From CAZCDS01 sp964497585 (GTDB taxonomy: Bacteria; Desulfobacterota; Desulfomonilia; Desulfomonilales; Desulfomonilaceae): a stretch of 29,193 nt of DNA. This document shows, piece by piece, positions 23,952 to 29,193 of the stretch (positions within the stretch are counted from its first letter, which is position 1; each line of letters opens with the position of its first letter). The DNA is taken from the NCBI GenBank assembly GCA_964497585.1, contig CAZCDS010000076.1, positions 1 to 29,193 of the forward strand, given 5' to 3'. Made by a program: the position numbers and the translations under genes. Below the pieces are notes generated by a model. That model worked only from the letters and a program-made list of their open reading frames with translations, did not search any database and was not told where the DNA came from.

Positions 23952-24951
23952 TCGCCTCAGCGTTGAGGTAACAACGCGGTGCAACAGTTCTTGCTCCCAC
24001 TGCTTTGTCCGCGCGCGTGGACCGCGAAAATCAAGTCTTGCCCCCGATCTGGTCAAGAGTATAGTTCAGGAGGGATACGAAGCGGGCTACAGGCATCTTC
24101 ACGTTACCGGGGGGGAACCTCTCCTGTGGAATGGCTTGCTGCCCATTTTTGATTATGCGTTTGCTCTGGGTTATCAAACAGCCTTCTTGAATACCAATGG
24201 GACATTGCTGACAGGTAAAGTCAGCCGGAAACTGGCGGCGTACAACGGTCTCACCATTTCAGTGAGCCTTCAGGGTCCGCGACGACTTCATGACCCCGTA
24301 CGAGGAAAAGGATCATACCTTCAGGCTGTAAGGGGTATCGACAATGCCATGCGAGCCGGTCTCCCGGTTCATATATTTACCACTGTCGGCAGAAGCCTCA
24401 TTCCCGAGCTGCCGAGCTTTGGGGTTAAGCTTTTCACAGCTTTTCCCGACATAAGGCAGCTAAACCTTATACAACTTATCCGGGTGCCAAACGACATTTT
24501 TGATCTGTCGGAAGAGGTTCTAAATCCAGACGACTTTCTCAGACTCGTCCGGATGGTTGCCCTTCTCAATCTCTTCGGTCTCAAAGTACATGTATTGAAC
24601 AATCCTCTGGCTGCGGTTGTTTCCAAGGTTCTCCAGATGCCTTGGGTACCACCGTCGCTTCCTCTGTACCAACCGGGAAGCATCATGATAACTGCGGACC
24701 TGCGTATGACGTTGGCTCATTCCACAACAAATCATTTGGGTTTTTACGAACCAGGTGTTCTCCAGAGAGTTTTCAACTCGGAGGACTACGCCGAGGCGAT
24801 GTCGAAGCATCAACTGATTTGTAGCAAGTGTGACTACTCTGACCTTTGCCATTCAAATGGAAAGGTTCGACCTTCCGAATGGCACCGGGACATGCTACCC
24901 CAAGTCCCCTATTGCAAAAGAGTGCTAGCAAAAGCTTCGTCATATGGGTGA
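23917..24951 (+). CDS. Radical SAM protein with SPASM-like cysteine-rich tail
   Basis: 344 residues from the ATG at 23917, preferred because GGGGA lies upstream; an ATG at 23893 would add eight residues. The SAM cluster motif CNSSCSHC (C-x3-C-x2-C) is at about 22-29, followed by the SAM-binding GGEP at about 65-68. The C-terminus has further cysteines, LICSKCDYSDLCHSNG (about 299-314) and a last one near PYCKR (about 333), which could ligate an auxiliary Fe-S cluster as in SPASM or twitch domains. SPASM-type enzymes mostly modify ribosomal peptides or act on small-molecule pathways. Here the gene overlaps the prenyl-synthase-like gene and precedes a small-protein gene, so a peptide or isoprenoid-linked substrate is plausible. 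The tail is short of the full seven-cysteine SPASM set, so the family call is open. Confidence 0.9.
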   Translation: MEDRESLWLQSDRLSVEVTTRCNSSCSHCFVRARGPRKSSLAPDLVKSIVQEGYEAGYRHLHVTGGEPLLWNGLLPIFDYAFALGYQTAFLNTNGTLLTGKVSRKLAAYNGLTISVSLQGPRRLHDPVRGKGSYLQAVRGIDNAMRAGLPVHIFTTVGRSLIPELPSFGVKLFTAFPDIRQLNLIQLIRVPNDIFDLSEEVLNPDDFLRLVRMVALLNLFGLKVHVLNNPLAAVVSKVLQMPWVPPSLPLYQPGSIMITADLRMTLAHSTTNHLGFYEPGVLQRVFNSEDYAEAMSKHQLICSKCDYSDLCHSNGKVRPSEWHRDMLPQVPYCKRVLAKASSYG

Positions 24952-24986
24952 CAAATCATCGTAACAATCATTTTCGCGCGCCGTAT

Positions 24987-25009
24987 AGTTTACGTTTCAA
25001 GCGCAAACT
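24987..25009. promoter_or_regulatory. Imperfect hairpin upstream of the small-protein gene
   Basis: AGTTTACG and CGCAAACT pair with one mismatch around a seven-base loop, in an A+T-rich 160-base leader. It might be an operator or leader hairpin; it has no adjoining T-run, so a terminator is unlikely. Confidence 0.2.
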
Positions 25010-25111
25010 CATCGTACTCGAAGTCATGTAAACAAACCGCTGACACGGGATGATAAAAATTAAAAGAACAATCAACTAGGTCTAACTTGCGGTAAAAAGA
25101 AGGAGAAAACT

Positions 25112-25366
25112 ATGCCTAAAAGTCTGGTGGAATTCATTGAGGGAGTAGCATACGGTTACATTCCAATAAATCAGCAAGAACTCATCGACATGATCACCCT
25201 TGCAAAAAAAGCGAAAGACCTCCAAAAGGATTTTTTGGAGAAATATGATGTCGACGTTCTTTTGAGAGACTGTGTACTAATGATCAACTTATACGGCAAT
25301 GAGAAGCTTGAAATGGCAACAACTGCAAATCCTAATGATCCACCTGATACGATGATGAAATACTAG
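25112..25366 (+). CDS. 84-residue small protein, candidate substrate or carrier
   Basis: A strong ribosome site AAGGAG precedes the ATG, and its leader is A+T rich, so it is likely highly translated. The sequence is mostly helical (residues 1 to about 66) with hydrophobic heptad-like positions and one Cys at 54 (LLRDCVLMINLYG). It ends in a polar, flexible tail ATTANPNDPPDTMMKY. I recognise no family. It resembles in scale and layout a leader-plus-core precursor or a small carrier/regulatory protein, but no conserved leader motif (Nif11, nitrile hydratase or GG cleavage) is visible. It lies between two radical SAM genes. Base composition is visibly lower in G+C than flanking genes. Substrate status is inference from position only. 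Confidence 0.7.
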   Translation: MPKSLVEFIEGVAYGYIPINQQELIDMITLAKKAKDLQKDFLEKYDVDVLLRDCVLMINLYGNEKLEMATTANPNDPPDTMMKY

Positions 25367-25370
25367 TAAA

Positions 25371-25655
25371 GTGTCGAAAGAACAACGTGTTACGTGCTGC
25401 CTGAGCAAGACAAGGGCAAGTAAGGGGTGCGATTTTCGGACCTGCTGGAGCAGCTGTAATTCCTATAAATGGAGCACGAGCAAGGTTCAAGGGCCTGACT
25501 TTGTTTGGACCTTGCTTTGCCCATTTTTGAATCATCGGCCGTATGCTCAAGCGCTCTCGCGTATGGTAAGGCGGCAGCCCGCAAGCGGCTTACAACCAAT
25601 GCACTGCTGCGACGCGGTAGGCAGCCGGGATGCCCTATGCCTGTTAAAGGCATAG
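25371..25655 (+). CDS. Doubtful Cys-rich 94-residue ORF after the small protein
   Basis: GTG at 25371 starts four bases past the stop of the 84-residue gene. The frame has nine cysteines in 94 residues, including two CC pairs (9-10 and 79-80), but no clear ribosome site. A terminator-like hairpin lies inside it, and its composition is irregular. It could be chance, or a real Cys-rich peptide. Other frames here are also partly open. Confidence 0.2.
   Translation: MSKEQRVTCCLSKTRASKGCDFRTCWSSCNSYKWSTSKVQGPDFVWTLLCPFLNHRPYAQALSRMVRRQPASGLQPMHCCDAVGSRDALCLLKA
25480..25528 (+). terminator. Terminator-like hairpin after the small-protein gene
   Basis: GCAAGGTTCAA (25480-25490) pairs with TTGGACCTTGC (25505-25515), eleven pairs including one G-T, around a 14-base loop. 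It is followed by TTTGCCCATTTTT, a broken T-rich run. It would end or attenuate the small-protein transcript before the second radical SAM gene. Confidence 0.35.
25635..25655. promoter_or_regulatory. Perfect 8-bp hairpin in the leader of the second radical SAM gene
   Basis: CTATGCCT and AGGCATAG enclose the five-base loop GTTAA, 40 bases before the ATG at 25695. There is no T-run after it, so it is more likely an operator or leader structure than a terminator. Confidence 0.25.
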
Positions 25656-25694
25656 TGTCTCAGTTAGGCAATCAATTCCGAGGAGTAATCATCG

Positions 25695-27035
25695 ATGATT
25701 GGGTCTGAATCGAGCTTTCCTGAAGGCAGTAGAGGCATGAAATCCCCTAGCCGCGACGGAGATAAGGCCGCTCTGGTAACCCCTTGCCTTTCCCATTTGC
25801 CCTTTCACCCGAGCTGTTTTCTGGGTTACGGCACCGCTGTCTTGGCGGGACGGCATGATTTGGATATGATTGACCTGAATGCCGAACTGCATTTCAGAAA
25901 TAGGGAAAAGCTTCAGCCAATACTAGACGTCATGGATAATGCCCAAATCGTCTCAGATGCCTTGCATTTTGATCCCTTTTACAACGAAGTTGCGCCCCAT
26001 ATTGACAGATACTATGCGGAAATACCTTGGGAGAAATACTCTGTGGTTTATGTAACCCCTCCCTCCTGGTTTCCTACTGTTCCGACACAAGCGGTCTTGC
26101 GACTCTCTCGTGCCATCAAGCAGGTGTCCGCGGAAACGGAGATATTCTTCTTTGGCAACTCCCTGGGTTCGTGGACAAACGAAGCCGAGTTGAAGAAAAA
26201 CGGGGTGGAGACGGTCCACCTGAATGATCTTTTCGCGATGGGCGCCAGGGCAAAACCTGTCAAGTATGACTTGTTGCCGACTCCGGTTTACGACCATCGA
26301 GACAAGTACCTGTTTGACCTTCTCCCGTTCATGTTGAAGCATGGGTGCTCCTGGGGACGATGCAAATTCTGTTCGCTTTCCAAAGGCTGGAATTCAGGAT
26401 ATGCTGAAAGATCGGCCAAGGCTGTGATCGAGGAGTTGGAGATGCTCATCGGACGGCATGACCCAAAAATGCTTGTCTGTAGGGACAATTCGCTCAATGG
26501 TGATAATCTGATGGAATTCTGCCGGCTTTTCGAGAAGCTTAACAAGTCGTGGTGTGGTATGTCCAGGGCTGATCTGTCCGGAAAGGGAATAGAGGCTCTA
26601 TCGAGGTCCGGTTGCAGAATGATATTCTTTGGGCTGGAGTCTGGAAGCGACAGAACACTCAGTGCGATGAACAAAGGGATCGCCCCAGAGCAGATGTCCG
26701 ATTTCATAAAGATGCTGCATTCAAACGGTATTTTGCCGGCTCCTTCTCTTATAATCGGCGCCCCCTGGGAGGAAATGGCAGATTTTGAGAAAACGATTCA
26801 ATTCGTGGTGGATCACAGAAGTTACTTTGAAGTAGTCAATATATACCCTTTTAAGGCTACGCCGGCTTCCGAAATGGCTTCTCAGGAGAAGCACTCTGAC
26901 CTGAATACGCTCGTGAGACTGTTTCATTTCGTCCACACATGCGAAGACCTGGGACTGAAGGTCTGCCTGGGTGAGCAGTGCGCTGAATATGTTCTGTTCA
27001 ACTGGACTATCAGCCCCGGTCTGGCAGGATCTTGA
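25695..27035 (+). CDS. Radical SAM protein with cobalamin-binding-like N-terminus
   Basis: 446 residues; GAGGAG nine bases before the ATG. The N-terminus is Rossmann-like and opens as B12-type radical SAM proteins do (FLGYGTAVLAGRHDLDMIDLN, about 42-62). A further beta/alpha segment with EIFFFGNSLGSW (149-160) stands where the cobalamin domain usually ends. The cluster motif is C218-x4-C223-x2-C226 (GCSWGRCKFC); this spacing with an internal WG is found in some cobalamin-binding radical SAM proteins, in contrast to the common C-x3-C-x2-C. Later, FFGLESGSD (about 315-323) matches the radical SAM core. The DxHxxG cobalamin-lower-ligand motif is absent, as in several base-off members. Possible activities are methylation or rearrangement of the cluster's product. 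The last few codons appear to lie in transposase remnant DNA, so the original C-terminus may be lost or altered. Confidence 0.86.
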   Translation: MIGSESSFPEGSRGMKSPSRDGDKAALVTPCLSHLPFHPSCFLGYGTAVLAGRHDLDMIDLNAELHFRNREKLQPILDVMDNAQIVSDALHFDPFYNEVAPHIDRYYAEIPWEKYSVVYVTPPSWFPTVPTQAVLRLSRAIKQVSAETEIFFFGNSLGSWTNEAELKKNGVETVHLNDLFAMGARAKPVKYDLLPTPVYDHRDKYLFDLLPFMLKHGCSWGRCKFCSLSKGWNSGYAERSAKAVIEELEMLIGRHDPKMLVCRDNSLNGDNLMEFCRLFEKLNKSWCGMSRADLSGKGIEALSRSGCRMIFFGLESGSDRTLSAMNKGIAPEQMSDFIKMLHSNGILPAPSLIIGAPWEEMADFEKTIQFVVDHRSYFEVVNIYPFKATPASEMASQEKHSDLNTLVRLFHFVHTCEDLGLKVCLGEQCAEYVLFNWTISPGLAGS

Positions 27036-27510
27036 TCTTGTTGTTGGTTCCCTCCAGTGGTCCGGTGGAGGTCGGACGGTCGTAGGATGCGAGGATTCCA
27101 TCCCTGTGGGTCCCGAGACTTTTGGCAAAATCCTCTGGCGTTAGGATGCCGGATGCTTCGGGCTGGCGGATCCAATCGTTAAGGTAAGCCTCCCAGCGGC
27201 TTCGCCGGATAGATGCCAGAGGAAGCGGAGCTCCTCTTTCACGTAATAGGCCATAGCCATTGGTTTGTTCAGGCTCAGAGCCTCTTGGAGTCGGTCTCGT
27301 TCATCGGACCCAGGTTCAAGGTTTTCGGGATTCTTCACCAAGAGCTGGCGAGTTCCCTTGAGCACCTTCTTTTCCGAAGGATCGGTGTTTTCTGAAAGAG
27401 ATCTGTTCTGAGCTGGGTAAGTTCTTCGTTGAAGAGCTTGATGCCGTGGACGTGATCACGACCGCTGACGTGATGGGTTCTTCGGGATCACTCATCATGC
27501 CTCCGACGGT
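27013..27510 (-). pseudogene. ISL3-family transposase remnant (frameshifted, truncated)
   Basis: Minus-strand reading gives segments matching ISL3-family transposases, in order: DHVHGIKLFNEELTQLRTDL, then LKGTRQLLVKNPENL with the following ERDRLQEALSLNKPMAMAYY, then in another frame RWEAYLNDWIRQ and finally STGPLEGTNNKIK, the hallmark C-terminal motif. At least two frame changes (near 27200 and near 27455) and lack of the N-terminal zinc-finger part show a dead copy. The reading stops at 27010-27012. Its end overlaps the last codons of the radical SAM gene. Confidence 0.8.
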
Positions 27511-27742
27511 CTCACCGCGCTGGATGAGCGCAGAGTCCAACTGCGCAGGGTGCACAGTTCTATCTCCTTGATGAGTTTACGGAAGAACATGATGACACTG
27601 AAGAATACTGCCGTCCTGCCAAAGCGCTGCAGATGAGATGGCAAGCCCCGCTTTGCCGGGGGTCGGTCAGCTCCCGCATGCGCAAGCCCAATATGTCTTG
27701 CAGGAAGCATGACTCTGGCTTATAAATAGGTAATTTATACAA
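27511..27742 (-). pseudogene. Possible N-terminal fragment of another transposase
   Basis: The reverse-strand reading includes LGLRMRELTDPRQSG followed, after a frame change, by hydrophobic VFFSVIMFFRKL, which resembles the N-terminus of several DDE transposases. Frameshifts prevent a firm family assignment. It adjoins the ISL3 remnant but does not look like ISL3 itself. Confidence 0.3.
27721..27739. repeat. A+T-rich 7-bp inverted repeat
   Basis: TATAAAT-AGGTA-ATTTATA is a perfect inverted repeat at the outer edge of the transposase debris. It may be an operator or promoter-related site, or mark an insertion edge. Confidence 0.25.
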
Positions 27743-27752
27743 ATGGGTGGAA

Positions 27753-27768
27753 ACGGAGAATTCTCCGT
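27753..27768. promoter_or_regulatory. Perfect 16-bp palindrome before the PanE-like gene
   Basis: ACGGAGAATTCTCCGT is fully self-complementary with no spacer, 60 bases upstream of the GTG at 27828. This is the size of a dimeric repressor operator. No regulator gene is next to it, so function is open. Confidence 0.35.
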
Positions 27769-27827
27769 CTCAGCGGTCATGTCAAACCATAGCATGCGAC
27801 TGCATGCACACCCGACTGGAGAAGTCA

Positions 27828-28748
27828 GTGAAGGAAATCAAAAACGTAGCGATCCTTGGAGCGGGCGCAATGGGCGCGGCCTACGCATCGAGGTTTTTCG
27901 ATGCACCTGGGTTCTCACCGGTGTTCGTCGCTCGGGATCAACGGCACGATCTGCTGAAAACAGAAGGTGTGGTGGTCAACGGGAAAGACTATTTGATTCC
28001 GGTCGTTCACCCCGATGACGCTTCCCAGCCGGCCGATCTTGTCCTGGTGGCCGTCAAAACCCACCACCTGCCGGACGCGGTCCCTGACCTAAAAAACATC
28101 GTCGGAGATCAAACGATTTTTATTTCTGTAATGAACGGGCTCGACAGCGAAGAATATCTGGGCTCCGTTTACGGCATGGACAAGGTGCTCTATGCCATTG
28201 CTGTGGCGATTGACGCCGTTCGTCAGGGAAACTCGGTCGTCTATACGAATCCAGGCAAAATCTTTTTTGGTGAGGCTGAAAATTCCGATCCGAGTGAACG
28301 AGTCCGGGTTGTGCAGGAGGCGTTTGACCGGGCAGGCATCGCCTACGAAATACCTCCCGACATGATACGGATGCTGTGGTGGAAGTTCATGGTCAACGTG
28401 GGAGTCAACCAGGCATCTGCAGTGATGCGGGCACCCTACGGTGTCTTTCAAACATCGCCTGACGCTCAGACATTGATGGAGACACTGATGCGCGAGGTCC
28501 TGGTTCTGGCCCAGCATGAGGGAGTCAACCTGGGGGAGCAGGATCTCATCGACTGGAAGGCAGTCCTCAAAACCCTGGCACCGAATGGTAAGACCTCGAT
28601 GCTCCAGGATATTGAGTCGGGACGCAAAACGGAGGTCGAGACGTTTGCCGGGAAGGTGGTAGAGCTGGGCAAGCGCCACGGAGTCCCCACACCGGCGAAC
28701 CAAGTTCTATTGAGCATTATCCACGTCCTGGAAGAATCTGAAGGTTGA
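27828..28748 (+). CDS. 2-dehydropantoate 2-reductase-like protein (ApbA/PanE family)
   Basis: 306 residues from the GTG at 27828, which has GGAG about seven bases upstream and starts the protein just before the first strand; ATGs at 27747 and 27804 would add residues unlike the family. The dinucleotide-binding glycine motif GAGAMGAAYASR is near residue 8-19, VLVAVKTHHLPDA follows at about 70-82, and the catalytic-lysine segment WWKFMVNVGVNQASA is at about 184-198. The C-terminal helical domain has the SMLQDIESGRKTEVE substrate region (about 258-272). PanE reduces ketopantoate to pantoate with NADPH in pantothenate synthesis. Family members also act on other 2-oxoacids, and no pan genes are near, so I do not assign panE. 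It is flanked by insertion-sequence debris on both sides and preceded by palindromes. Confidence 0.88.
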   Translation: MKEIKNVAILGAGAMGAAYASRFFDAPGFSPVFVARDQRHDLLKTEGVVVNGKDYLIPVVHPDDASQPADLVLVAVKTHHLPDAVPDLKNIVGDQTIFISVMNGLDSEEYLGSVYGMDKVLYAIAVAIDAVRQGNSVVYTNPGKIFFGEAENSDPSERVRVVQEAFDRAGIAYEIPPDMIRMLWWKFMVNVGVNQASAVMRAPYGVFQTSPDAQTLMETLMREVLVLAQHEGVNLGEQDLIDWKAVLKTLAPNGKTSMLQDIESGRKTEVETFAGKVVELGKRHGVPTPANQVLLSIIHVLEESEG

Positions 28749-29193
28749 TATTGCCGGTTCCAGGTCACCGGGGCAGGGGGATTCCGCAAGTACGGTCCTC
28801 CCTCGGCGAATTCTCACGAAGAGTAAATCCGTGGTCCCATCGGCCGGTGGCTTCTGACACAGCCCTCTCACGGGGCGGAGACATTCAGTTCCCACGGCGT
28901 CCGCCCCTGAGGCAACAGGACCTCCGCCTCAGGAAGGTTCCTGATGATCATCTGCTCAAAGCTGCACGGCTTGCGCTTAATCCTGGCCTGTCTTGAGGTC
29001 CAGATACTGCCATACACGAACTCAGAACCTGGGCCACTTTTTGGGGGGCAGGCCAATGCGGGTGGCAATCTATGAGAGCTAACGCTTTTCGCCAGAATTG
29101 GTGCCGCGCAATCTAGCGCATCCGCAATCCCGGTTGAAAGCTATAGTCTTCCGTATCGAACTTCGCGCTAATCGACGCGAGAAAGAGCGCGAC
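28749..29193. other. Gene-free 3' end with insertion-sequence debris
   Basis: Apart from the IS3-type fragment listed separately I see no gene, RNA or array in this tail of the window. Confidence 0.4.
28875..28990 (-). pseudogene. IS3-family orfA fragment
   Basis: The reverse-strand reading RIKRKPCSFEQMIIRNLPEAE continues VLLPQGRT and matches the start of IS3-group orfA proteins (consensus form KRKRFSEEQIIRKLREAEVLLxQGxT). The match ends after about 33 residues, before the helix-turn-helix region is complete, and no orfB follows. It is a decayed fragment. Confidence 0.55.

Noticed and set aside
25410..25528. Gly/Ala-rich frame reading VRGAIFGPAGAAVIPING and beyond
   Set aside because: It is open for about 40 codons but follows a stop directly and has no start codon or ribosome site; it overlaps the terminator-like hairpin.
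25060..25660. Integron attC-like site around GTTAA hairpins
   Set aside because: No matching RYYYAAC/GTTRRRY pair with proper spacing and no integrase gene in the window.
1..29193. tRNA, rRNA or CRISPR array
   Set aside because: I found no T-loop-type sequence with cloverleaf pairing, no rRNA core sequence and no regularly spaced direct repeats.

Overview
The window looks like chromosome of an anaerobic or microaerophilic bacterium, most plausibly a Desulfobacterota (former Deltaproteobacteria) member. This is inferred from protein style: several cysteine-rich 4Fe-4S proteins, a QueG-like double-cluster protein, a zinc-ribbon/class III cyclase/AAA/TPR signalling ATPase, radical SAM enzymes, and a Gram-negative beta-barrel protein with signal peptide. 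No rRNA, tRNA or marker gene fixes the taxon. Most of the window is visibly G+C rich; the block from about 22.9 to 27 kb is less so, and its small-protein gene is clearly A+T rich.

Layout. 0.3-9.0 kb, mostly plus strand: a short QueG-like iron-sulfur protein, a secreted charged protein (minus), glutamine-dependent NAD synthetase followed by a class I glutamine amidotransferase, a metallophosphoesterase with a membrane C-terminus, and an AarF/UbiB/ABC1 atypical kinase. 9.2-18.5 kb, all minus strand: two paralogous proteins combining a winged-helix-like N-terminus with several cysteine clusters and a 2[4Fe-4S] ferredoxin tail, a beta-barrel outer-membrane protein, a secreted orphan, an M1-family metallopeptidase (52 bases upstream of the second ferredoxin paralog, probably one operon) and an MFS transporter.

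19.2-27.0 kb, plus strand, is the accessory region and the best candidate for an undescribed system. A near-consensus sigma-70 promoter drives a zinc-ribbon/nucleotide-cyclase/AAA/TPR regulator. It is translationally coupled (GTGA overlap) to a divergent class I trans-isoprenyl-diphosphate-synthase-like protein, which overlaps a radical SAM protein with a cysteine-rich tail. Then come an 84-residue small protein with a strong ribosome site and a second radical SAM protein with a cobalamin-binding-like N-terminus and a CX4CX2C cluster motif. The order regulator - prenyl synthase-like - radical SAM - small protein - radical SAM suggests a natural-product or peptide/lipid modification pathway. 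No gene matches a named pathway I can identify.

27.0-29.2 kb: decayed insertion-sequence debris (an ISL3-family transposase remnant abutting the 3' end of the second radical SAM gene, possibly a second transposase N-terminus, and an IS3-type orfA fragment) flanking a 2-dehydropantoate 2-reductase-like gene.
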